NCBI RefSeq assembly: GCF_910585845.1
Contig: NZ_CAJUHF010000042.1
Span: forward strand, 1 to 31,418
Length of the DNA: 31,418 bases
Reading direction: 5' to 3'
Source of the DNA: an uncultured Bacteroides sp.
GTDB taxonomy: Bacteria; Bacteroidota; Bacteroidia; Bacteroidales; Bacteroidaceae
Shown: positions 1 through 7,288 of the stretch, one piece after another
How positions within the stretch are numbered: position 1 is the first letter of the stretch
Layout: every line of letters begins with the position of its first letter
Translations under genes and position numbers: made by a program
Notes under the pieces: model-generated
What the model was told of the DNA's origin: nothing
What the model saw: only the letters and a program-made list of their open reading frames with translations
Database searches by the model: none

Positions 1-73
1 ATTCTAAAATTGTTGCTGACCAACATGATTGTATTCGATTCGCTGAATAGTTACGTGAACCGCTTTTCGGAGA

Positions 74-104
74 AGAGGCGGGATTGCGTCTTTTTCCCGC
101 CTCT
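74..104 (-). terminator. Inverted repeat after the DUF362 gene, possible terminator
   Basis: A 9-bp perfect stem (GAGGCGGGA at 75-83 pairing with TCCCGCCTC at 95-103, plus one A-T pair outside) encloses an 11-nt loop. It lies about 60 nt past the corrected stop of the minus-strand DUF362 gene. There is no clear T-tract on either side, so termination is only inferred. The rest of 1-165 shows nothing recognisable. Confidence 0.35.
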
Positions 105-165
105 CCATCCGTAGGAAAACCTCCGCGCGCGAAGGCTCCGCACAAGCCGTGCCGCGAAGCGCAGG

Positions 166-1735
166 CTATCGGCGCAGGTAGACGAGTTCGATGCCCTCGT
201 CCTTCCCCATGTTGCGGCTGTATTTCTTCTCTTCCGGATTGTTCCAATGCTCGAGCACGCCCAGACTGCCCACGCCCGTCCCTTTCGGGGTCGTAGAAGG
301 TGTTGGACAAAGAGCGGTCGGCCAAAGCCGCCTCCACCAGGTACATGTCGCAATAGTCCACGTCCGCCATGCGCGGGAACTCCGAGCTGAGGAAGTCGAT
401 GCCGACCGCATCAATGGCCACCGGGTCTTGCGAAGCCAGGAGCGAGCAGGGCCAATCTCCGTCGAAGGGCGACATCCGCCACTTACCGGAAGGCGCTCCG
501 TTCACCTTTTCCGACCCGTACAGGCCGTCGATCAGGAAGAGCATGGTCTTCCGGCCCAGGTCTTTATGGGCGATGTAGTCGGTGAACGTCATGTAACGCG
601 GCTTCCCGCTACGGTCCTGATTGAAATTGTTATGCTGGTTCTTGCGGAAGTTGCGGTCGATGTCCGTCACGCCATACCAGTTCTTGGCGCAGAGCGTCAC
701 GCCCTGTCCGCCGTGTCCCTTCAGCAGGGCCATGTTGATCAGGTAGTCGGCCTCGAGCGCACAGTTTGCCAGCCCGCGCGCCAGGCGTCCGTTGTCCGCC
801 GAGTAAGGGATGGCGTCGGCGGTGTAGGTCGATTTGACGCGTCCCCGTCCGCCTTCATTGTCCAGGTAGACCACGCGGGGGAACTCGGCATGGCACTTGT
901 CGAAGAGGGCGTCGGTGATGAAGCGGCTCGCGTCGAACACCGTGATTTGCTCTTGCGGCACCCCGCCGTCGTTCACCAGGCTGCGGAGCAGGGCAAGCGT
1001 CAGGTGGGGGGAGGCATTCAGCTGCTCGCAGTCCGTGTGGGCGAAGGTGTTGTTCTGGTTCACCTTGATGGCTATCTTCTCCCCTTTCCGGTAGCCTTGC
1101 TTTCCCTTTCCATGCTGGCGGTTGAAGTAGGTGAAGAGGGCTTTCCAGGCGTCCTTGCCCTTCCGCTCGCCGGTCAGCGACAGGAGCGATTGTTGCAGGA
1201 GCCAGTCCGCGTCTTCTTGGCTGTTCCAGCGGTCTTCGAACCAGAAGCCTGTCCCCTTCTCCCAGGTTGCGGCTCCCGGCGCATGCGTCCAGACCACGCG
1301 GCCGGGGTAGATGCCTTTCGCCTCGCCCACCGGATTGTTCTTTCCCCATGCCATGCAGGGTTCCCGCACGGGGAGGACGGCTTGTGCCAGCAGGTCGGCA
1401 CTGTTTTCTACCATCAGCAGCGTGCCGCACAGGCAGAATGCACCCAGTGCCAGCACTCCCGCCAGCACTCTCCGCCTGCGGAACGCCTCATTCATCTTGC
1501 GCAGGCTCACCCAAGCCCCCGTAAACGAGAGCAGGTACATGACGAATGCCGACATCAACGGCGCCGCCGCCTGCATGCACGGATAGCCGGCACGCGAAGG
1601 CTTCGGGATGACCCGCACCAGGAACCATATCGTCGAGAAAATACCAAGTCCCCAAAACAGGAATATTCTCATAAGCCGGGAAGTGTACTCGCCCTTCTCG
1701 GTCTTCTCTTTGAAATACAGATAAATTCGTTTCAT
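166..1735 (-). pseudogene. Membrane-anchored DUF362 family protein, frameshifted near the 3' end
   Basis: Reading from ATG at 1735 gives MKRIYLYFKEKTEKG, then three hydrophobic segments (about residues 22-42, 60-80 and 90-108), then a DUF362-type domain with stretches such as KIAIKVNQNN, NMALLKGHGGQG and DPVAIDAVGIDFL. The frame stays homologous to about residue 482 (FYDP). At the G run 287-290 (CCCC on the coding strand) it slips. The original frame then runs open with arginine-rich, non-native sequence to the window edge. The +1 frame continues sensibly as KGTGVGSLGVLEHWNNP and ends at a TAG (166-168), for about 522 residues. One extra C explains everything, because GAC CCG AAA restores DPKGTG. 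DUF362 proteins have no settled function. This is the last gene of the PL6/GH28-like cluster. The frameshift may be real, phase-variable or a sequencing error. Confidence 0.75.
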
Positions 1736-1749
1736 TTCTCTATGTATTT

Positions 1750-1837
1750 ATTTGATAAGAGCTTCTTTGCTACTGAATGATGACTTCTTCGCTATTTGAT
1801 AAGAGCTTCTTTGCTATTTAATAATGACTTCTTTGCT
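1750..1837. repeat. 44-bp imperfect tandem duplication at the 3' end of the GH28-like gene
   Basis: Two adjacent 44-bp units (1750-1793 and 1794-1837) match at about 40 of 44 positions, both beginning ATTTGATAAGAGCTTCTTTG. The second unit holds the last codons and stop of the GH28-like gene (SKEVIIK-stop). The first, just downstream on the coding strand, holds a decayed copy reading SEEVIIQ-stop. Because 44 is not a multiple of 3, the copies lie in different frames, and the downstream copy is noncoding in the present gene. Confidence 0.8.
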
Positions 1838-4630
1838 GCGGAGTGTCTTCACATTCTCCTTGTCTGTGATGCCCTCTTTCACCTGCAAGCCTTGTATTTC
1901 CGCGCCGATGACGTCGTCCAGGACCACTGCATAGCGTCCGTCCCTCTGCTCGGCATCTACCTTGCAGCCGTCCAGCACGAAGCCCTTCACGTGGCGCGCC
2001 CAGAAGCCGAAAGAGGGCTGCGTCTTCAGGTCGCCCACATTGTATCGCCCTACCCCGATCTCAGGCGGACAAGCCTCCGCATCTTCCGACGGATGGCCGC
2101 CCTTCACGAGCAGGTTCACATCGTGGAACTCGACATGCTCGATATATCCCGTATGCCTGCCGTCGGGCATGCGGAACGTCAGTCCGCCCTCCACGTTCTT
2201 CGTGTCCGGCAACTTGAAACCGGCAATGATCGGCGTCGCCTTTGTCTGCGAACCGTCATACGCCTTCCAACGGTCGCCACGGAAGGAGCTTCCGCCGTAG
2301 ACCTCGTCGATGTCCACCCCACGAATCACGATGTTCTCTACCTTCCCTATATTGGAATTGGTCACGAGCAACTCCTTGCGCACGCTTCCATTCTCGGTGA
2401 ACGTGAAAGGCGACACATCGGCACCCAACACGCGACCCCGGTTAGAGATGGAGATGAAGAACGGGGCACGCGTACGCTTCATCACCGAACGGGAATGTAT
2501 CGGGCCTGTCTTCCCGCTGTTCAGGTAGACGTTCTTGATGTGTCCCCCGTCGTTGGTGGAGATGGAGAACCCTGCCTTGTTGGCGCCCAATACGTAGATG
2601 TTGTCCACGTACAGGTCCTGAATGTCGTCCGCCGTCTCCGACCCTATCTGGAAGAGGTTGCAGTTCGTGTCTCCCACAATATTGCGTACGTGGTAGTTGT
2701 GTGCCGGACGCGTGAATCCCAAGGAGCAGTCCGAGCCCGGCTTGACGATGTCGTCCGAGCTGACGCGCGAGTAGATATTGGTTACCGTGACGTCGTTGCA
2801 GGCCATGAAGTCGTAGATGTCGCGGGCGTTGCGGGTGTGGTGCTTGGCAAAGTAGGTGTCGTGCACATGGATGCCATCCGTTCCGGTTGCCAGCAGTACG
2901 AAGTGCCCTCCCTGGTCGATGTGCAGCATGTTGCTTACGTCCGGGTTCTTCTTGCCGTCCGCCTCGATGTAATAGGGTTCGTCACGCTGCGGGTCGTACC
3001 ACATATCCTTTCCCGTATCCCAACCGCCAATTTCCACGTTCGTGCAGAGTTTCAGGGAGAACATCTTGTCGCACCGCTTCTCGGGCGCGTTGTTCATGAC
3101 CTTGTCCGAAGTGACCAGGTTGCCGTTCCCCGAAATGCGCCCCGTACCTACAATCTTCACATTGTCGATGCGCTCGCCGAAGAACATGGCATTGCGGAAA
3201 TAGGTGTGTCCCACGTCTTGCTTCGTCAGGTAGTTTTCCGGATCGGCATAAGGGCGCGGATCCGTGGGCGAGAGTCCCGAGCGGTAGGCGCGGTCGCTGA
3301 ACCACGTGGCTTCGGGGGCGTCTCCACCGGGCAGTCCCTGTATCAGGGCATCCGCGTCCAAGTGCAGCCACACGTTACTCCGAAGATGTACTGTCCGCAC
3401 ATTATACGTTCCCTCTGTGAAGCGCAAGATGCCGCCGCCCAGTCTGTTCGTCTCCAGAATGGCTCTGTTGATGGCGTCCGTATCGTCTGCCACTCCGTCG
3501 CCCTTCACTCCGAGGGTCTTGACGTCCTGCAGGCCGGAGTAGAACCAGGCGACATTGGATTCGCCCGCGTTATCTCCTCCCTTCACCAGCAACTTGAAGG
3601 CATACAAGTGGTCGGGCTGCAACCGGTTGGCCGTGGCGAAGTCGTCATCCGGCAAAAGGGTGGTCTTCACCGGTTCCCAGGTCTTTCCCTTGTCTGCCGA
3701 CTGCAGCAGGGTGACCGATTCCGCATTGCGGGGAGCCGTCCAATAGAAGGAGATGAACGTCAGGTCCCGGTCTTTCTTATAAGTAAACGCCCGCAAGGTC
3801 TGCCGACTGAAATCCGAGACGGTAGTCACCCCTTTCAAGGTGGCCTTGGCAAGGGGGCTGTAAAGCTTTTCCGGCTCGGCAGTCACATAGCTTGCCTCGA
3901 AGGCGTAGTCTCTCTTGTCGGGCAGCGCTATTCCACGGAAACAAAGGCGGATATCCGGCCCGTTGGATGGGCGGAGGTCCAGTTCCCTGAAGATGAGCAG
4001 GGTGCCCTTTTTCCCCTCCTTACGGATTTCTACGTTGCCCACTTTCGTGTAAGAGTAGTGGGTTCCAGTCCGCCCGATGCTCTGCTTGGGCAGGTCGCGC
4101 AGCAATACATCTCCGCGCCCGATGACATTTACCGTTGTATTGTCCAGCGTCACGTCGATACATTCCGGCACACGGATGGTGACAGTGGTCTTCGGGCTGC
4201 GCTGTCCGGCGTAGAAGTCGAGTGTCAGGTATCCGGCAGTATTCACTGTCATGGCGCTACGGTCCAGTTCCAGCATCGGCAGCAATGCTCCCTTGCGCAC
4301 TCCTATGGCAAGGCGCTTCGCGGCACTCCGCAGGTAGTCGCCACTGGCAGGCTTTCCTTCCGTCTTCTCCTTTCCTTGCGCGTTGAAGAGACGGAAAGCG
4401 CCCTCACCCGAACGCTCCAGCCGCTCTTTCAGTTCCGCTACCGAGGGCAAGGTGAAAACCAGCCCTTCATTTTCCGGTGTGTCTACCGTATAACGATATG
4501 TTGTACCCTCGAACAACAACAGGGAATCGCGCTTCATCTGCCAGGGATGCAGGTTTCCGCCTTGTATATGGCTTCCTGCCATTCCCAAACAGAGCGCAAT
4601 CCATAAAAATCTCGCTTGCTTCATTCTCAT
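1814..4630 (-). CDS. Secreted GH28-like (polygalacturonase-superfamily) beta-helix protein
   Basis: About 938 residues with an N-terminal signal peptide (KQARFLWIALCLGMAGSHIQG). The first 370 residues include a beta-rich and a fibronectin-III-like region (YWTAPRNAESVTLLQSADKG). A pectate-lyase-superfamily beta-helix follows from about residue 370, opening with VKGDGVADDTDAIN and FTEGTYNVRTV. Counterparts of GH28 motifs are ARDIYDF (for NTDGxD), SSDDIVKPGSD (for GDDC) and NCNLFQIGSE (for GHGxSIGS). The usual GHG histidine is therefore absent. GH28 enzymes cleave galacturonan or rhamnogalacturonan, but the substrate here is unproven. ATG at 4630 was chosen over TTG at 4636; AAAGGA lies about 13 nt upstream. 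The gene starts 23 nt after the PL6 stop, so co-transcription is likely. It avoids TTA, CTA and TCA codons. Confidence 0.85.
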   Translation of the reverse strand: MRMKQARFLWIALCLGMAGSHIQGGNLHPWQMKRDSLLLFEGTTYRYTVDTPENEGLVFTLPSVAELKERLERSGEGAFRLFNAQGKEKTEGKPASGDYLRSAAKRLAIGVRKGALLPMLELDRSAMTVNTAGYLTLDFYAGQRSPKTTVTIRVPECIDVTLDNTTVNVIGRGDVLLRDLPKQSIGRTGTHYSYTKVGNVEIRKEGKKGTLLIFRELDLRPSNGPDIRLCFRGIALPDKRDYAFEASYVTAEPEKLYSPLAKATLKGVTTVSDFSRQTLRAFTYKKDRDLTFISFYWTAPRNAESVTLLQSADKGKTWEPVKTTLLPDDDFATANRLQPDHLYAFKLLVKGGDNAGESNVAWFYSGLQDVKTLGVKGDGVADDTDAINRAILETNRLGGGILRFTEGTYNVRTVHLRSNVWLHLDADALIQGLPGGDAPEATWFSDRAYRSGLSPTDPRPYADPENYLTKQDVGHTYFRNAMFFGERIDNVKIVGTGRISGNGNLVTSDKVMNNAPEKRCDKMFSLKLCTNVEIGGWDTGKDMWYDPQRDEPYYIEADGKKNPDVSNMLHIDQGGHFVLLATGTDGIHVHDTYFAKHHTRNARDIYDFMACNDVTVTNIYSRVSSDDIVKPGSDCSLGFTRPAHNYHVRNIVGDTNCNLFQIGSETADDIQDLYVDNIYVLGANKAGFSISTNDGGHIKNVYLNSGKTGPIHSRSVMKRTRAPFFISISNRGRVLGADVSPFTFTENGSVRKELLVTNSNIGKVENIVIRGVDIDEVYGGSSFRGDRWKAYDGSQTKATPIIAGFKLPDTKNVEGGLTFRMPDGRHTGYIEHVEFHDVNLLVKGGHPSEDAEACPPEIGVGRYNVGDLKTQPSFGFWARHVKGFVLDGCKVDAEQRDGRYAVVLDDVIGAEIQGLQVKEGITDKENVKTLRSKEVIIK

Positions 4631-4653
4631 ATCCAATCGTATATCCTTTAATT

Positions 4654-6051
4654 TTATCGGTGTGTATCTATATAATTCACATTCTCCTTCATAGCCTCAT
4701 ACCACGCAGGTCCGGCAGCAAAAAGCACGGCATCCACCCGTTCCTTCTCCTTCTTCTCCAGCCCGACGGGAGCCGTCACGGCATCGAACCCGCTCTTTAT
4801 CCGCTCGTAAGGAAGTGCCGAAAGGGAGGCTGCATCCGGAAATGCCCACTGATTGTCCAAGAACAAGAAACCGGGAAGTACTTCGTCCGCCTTCACGATC
4901 TTCAGTTCAGGCTTTTGCCCTGCCAGCAGGTTATGGGCGAAGCGTACGTTGCGAGGCATCTTGTCCCCATAGCCTGAGCCCAGCTCCAACGGACAGTTCA
5001 GGAAGGTATTGTAGGCAATATCCACATTCTCCACCCGGTGGTAAGAGGTCAGCGGCTCCTTTTTGACATCCGTCTCCGCCGTGGGCCGTTCATAGACGCC
5101 CACGCGCACCAGCAGGCCGAAGGCTGTCACCTCCTTAATATAATTGTCATACACCGTATGTCCCTGATTAATAATGCGGATGCCCGCCGTTCCGCGAAGC
5201 CCGTGCCCGATAAAGGTATTCGACTCAATGACGTTGTAATGTCCGTGCCGGCAGACCAATCCTCCTGCCGATTCATAGAACAGGTTTCTGCGCAATACAT
5301 TGTGGCAGGACTTCACCGAGATGATTTCATTCTCGCCACTGCACCTGAAAAACACATTGTCTTCGACAACAGTCCGCGACTCCCACTGCGACGACCAGGA
5401 ATGCCCAATGCGTATAATCTCCGCCCCGTTGCCTCCGTAAGGCTGGCGCTCGCCAAAGAAGTTATGGTCTATCAAGTGATTGTTCAGATGGCTGTCGGCG
5501 CTCAGCCAGACTTGCAGCACCAACCCGCCTACGCGCTTGTTGGCAAAATAGCAATGGTCTATCCGGTTGTTCGTGCCCCTCAGCCCGACCCAATACTCGT
5601 CCCCTTCCTTGGGACGCGTACCTTTTGCCGGATTATTGCACTCGTCAATCACGCAACCGGTCATACGGCAATAGGATGCTTCCGTGCCTTTCTCCTTTTG
5701 GAAATCAATCATATTATGCCCTATCGCCCATGCCTTATAAAAGAACAAGTCTTTCAGTTGCAAATGTTCTCCGTATATCTTCAAGTCCAGCCTGCCCGAA
5801 ATGACCGCCTTGCCCGGATGCTCGGCACGCCAGGTTATTGGTTTGCCGAAAGTGCCCTTACCGGTGAAATGCACTTCCTCCAGATGTTCATACGTTCCAT
5901 CTTTCAGTACGACCACATCTCCGGGCTGTAGTTTTCCACTGCCCAGCAACTGTTTCATTGCCGGTATGTCCTTCGCAGAGAAAGTGTACTCTGCGGCAGA
6001 AACCCCTAAAGAAATAAATAAGAATAAGAGAATACCAATTTTCTTCATCAT
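4654..6051 (-). CDS. Polysaccharide lyase family 6 (chondroitinase B/alginate lyase type)
   Basis: A 465-residue secreted protein with signal peptide MMKKIGILLFLFISLGVSAA and a parallel beta-helix body. The PL6 active site is visible. E240 and E242 (GENEIISVK) match the calcium-binding glutamates, K247 the catalytic lysine, and R268 (GLVCRHG) the catalytic arginine of Pedobacter chondroitinase B, with identical spacing from memory of that enzyme (E243, E245, K250, R271). PL6 enzymes cleave uronic-acid polymers (alginate or dermatan sulfate) by beta-elimination; sequence alone does not choose between them. An upstream ATG at 6192 is in frame but lies before the promoter box at 6086-6093, so 6051 is the better start. 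It is the first gene of the PL6, GH28-like, DUF362 cluster. Confidence 0.88.
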   Translation of the reverse strand: MMKKIGILLFLFISLGVSAAEYTFSAKDIPAMKQLLGSGKLQPGDVVVLKDGTYEHLEEVHFTGKGTFGKPITWRAEHPGKAVISGRLDLKIYGEHLQLKDLFFYKAWAIGHNMIDFQKEKGTEASYCRMTGCVIDECNNPAKGTRPKEGDEYWVGLRGTNNRIDHCYFANKRVGGLVLQVWLSADSHLNNHLIDHNFFGERQPYGGNGAEIIRIGHSWSSQWESRTVVEDNVFFRCSGENEIISVKSCHNVLRRNLFYESAGGLVCRHGHYNVIESNTFIGHGLRGTAGIRIINQGHTVYDNYIKEVTAFGLLVRVGVYERPTAETDVKKEPLTSYHRVENVDIAYNTFLNCPLELGSGYGDKMPRNVRFAHNLLAGQKPELKIVKADEVLPGFLFLDNQWAFPDAASLSALPYERIKSGFDAVTAPVGLEKKEKERVDAVLFAAGPAWYEAMKENVNYIDTHR

Positions 6052-6085
6052 GCTTTTCTGATTAGAATTAAAAAAAATCACCAGG

Positions 6086-6116
6086 CAAATGTAGAAGATA
6101 AAAATAGAAACAGAAA
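6086..6116 (-). promoter_or_regulatory. Bacteroides-type promoter for the PL6 gene
   Basis: On the minus strand, TACATTTG (6086-6093) matches the -7 consensus TAnnTTTG. TTTC (6113-6116) sits 19 nt upstream in place of the -33 TTTG. Predicted transcription begins about 28 nt before ATG 6051. Confidence 0.55.
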
Positions 6117-6192
6117 CAGCAAATCCCCCTCCCAATGCATTTTGAGAAGAAACGACAAAAGATTGGTACGTTTTTATAAGCTCTGCCGACAT

Positions 6193-6241
6193 AAAAAAAC
6201 ATCCCCTTGCAAGGTGAACTCACTCACGATGCAAGGGGATG
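6193..6241 (-). terminator. Rho-independent terminator after the OmpH-like gene
   Basis: A perfect 12-bp stem (CATCCCCTTGCA at 6200-6211 with TGCAAGGGGATG at 6230-6241) closes an 18-nt loop. On the minus strand it is followed by seven T residues (6199-6193). It lies 26 nt past the OmpH-like stop and insulates the PL6 promoter from readthrough. Confidence 0.92.
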
Positions 6242-6267
6242 CCCCTTTACTTAAAATAGAAACCTAT

Positions 6268-6873
6268 TTATTGTTTTGCCGGAGAAGAATATCTTGCATT
6301 CAATCCTTCTACGATTTCTTTTGTAATGTCATAAATGCTATCCGCATAAAGCAGGTTATCGAAACCGGTATTGCTGATAATCATGCTGTATCCTTTTGTC
6401 TTGTTATACTCTTTCAGGAAAGCATTGATGGAATCTCTCAGCAACAGGCTGTTCTTTTCGTTCTCGCTCATCAGCTCCGACTGCAACTTGTTGCTCAGTG
6501 CCTGCAAGTCTTGCTCCAACTTGGCGATGCGGTTGTATTCCTGTTGTGCTCTTTCCTGTGAAAGATAGGCATTATTCTGATACTTTGTCTGGAAGTCTTG
6601 TTTCTGCTTGTCCAGTTCACGTGCCCGCTGATTCAGCGTCAGGCGGACATTCTCACTCTTCTTCACCATACCCTCATTCAGGTCAATGCAGAAATTATAT
6701 TGTGACAGCAGCGTGTCTATCTCAACATAAGCAATCTTCATACCGGAAAGTTCACCTGAAGCTTGTCCTGACGCCGTTGCCGTTTGATTATCAGCTTTAC
6801 CTGTACATTGAGAAAATAAAACGATAAGTGCAAGGGCAACCAAACCGTTCATGAGGTAGTTCAATCTCTTCAT
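6268..6873 (-). CDS. Skp/OmpH-family periplasmic chaperone-like lipoprotein
   Basis: A 201-residue protein. The N-terminus is a lipoprotein signal (hydrophobic LVALALIVLFSQC, lipidated cysteine at residue 23). The remainder matches the OmpH/Skp layout: a beta strand with KIAYVEIDTLLSQYNF, a long charged coiled coil of roughly residues 75-145 (ARELDKQKQDFQTKYQ, RIAKLEQDLQALSNKLQ), then a C-terminal strand segment (GYSMIISNTGFDNLLYAD). Skp family members hold unfolded outer-membrane proteins in tentacle-like cavities. A lipid anchor would tether this one to a membrane, unlike soluble Skp of Proteobacteria. It lies 29 nt downstream of the 77-residue membrane protein gene and probably shares its transcript, ending in the terminator at 6193-6241. 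Confidence 0.85.
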   Translation of the reverse strand: MKRLNYLMNGLVALALIVLFSQCTGKADNQTATASGQASGELSGMKIAYVEIDTLLSQYNFCIDLNEGMVKKSENVRLTLNQRARELDKQKQDFQTKYQNNAYLSQERAQQEYNRIAKLEQDLQALSNKLQSELMSENEKNSLLLRDSINAFLKEYNKTKGYSMIISNTGFDNLLYADSIYDITKEIVEGLNARYSSPAKQ

Positions 6874-6902
6874 AACTTGTAAAAAATATAGTTTTTAAAT
6901 TA

Positions 6903-7136
6903 TTAATTCATACTATCATTTAAGGCCTTTTCCAATTCTTCTATCGAGAAACGGGGTTTGCGTTGCGCTTCCCGGTCTTGCGACTGGGCACATCCGATTC
7001 CACGCTCACGCATCGCCTTATTACCACTGACATGCCCGTTCGGGAACTTTCCGCCTTTCACAAAAAAGACTTTTACCCCCAATAATGCTATGCAAATAGC
7101 AACTATTAACAAACTTATCAATATTGTATCGAGCAT
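6903..7136 (-). CDS. Small single-pass membrane protein of unknown function
   Basis: Seventy-seven residues: one transmembrane helix (ILISLLIVAICIALLGVKVFF) followed by a basic, soluble tail with FPNGHVSGNKAMRERGIGC and a charged helix ending SIEELEKALNDSMN. I do not recognise a named family. The glycine/asparagine-rich middle and its single cysteine look conserved-type rather than random. A TATATTTG box lies 20 nt upstream, and the OmpH-like lipoprotein gene follows after 29 nt, so the two are probably one transcript. A link to envelope biogenesis is inference from that neighbour only. Confidence 0.75.
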   Translation of the reverse strand: MLDTILISLLIVAICIALLGVKVFFVKGGKFPNGHVSGNKAMRERGIGCAQSQDREAQRKPRFSIEELEKALNDSMN

Positions 7137-7155
7137 TTCTACTAATTTTGTGGTG

Positions 7156-7163
7156 CAAATATA
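7156..7163 (-). promoter_or_regulatory. Bacteroides -7 box for the small membrane protein/OmpH-like operon
   Basis: TATATTTG on the minus strand matches TAnnTTTG and would start transcription about 13 nt before ATG 7136. No good -33 TTTG is seen at the expected distance. Confidence 0.45.
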
Positions 7164-7288
7164 GGGCTTTGTATGGACTAACGCGCTTTTTTTACCCTAA
7201 AAAAAGAGATGCGGCAATAAAATAAGCGACCTATTTAACCATATTTAGCACTAAGAGGTTAAAAACAGACATTCATAAACTTATTGAT

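Noticed and set aside
191..1780. A 529-codon open frame on the plus strand opposite the DUF362 gene
   Set aside because: Same mirror-frame effect. The minus strand carries the family motifs, and the plus product has no recognisable domain.
1796..4606. A 936-codon open frame on the plus strand opposite the GH28-like gene
   Set aside because: It is the exact mirror frame of a gene with clear signal peptide and beta-helix motifs. It is open only because the sense strand avoids TTA, CTA and TCA; the product has no recognisable domain.
4654..6192. Start of the PL6 gene at 6192 with 47 extra N-terminal residues
   Set aside because: The extension lies upstream of the TACATTTG promoter box and reaches toward the terminator of the adjacent operon. 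The signal peptide begins naturally at 6051.
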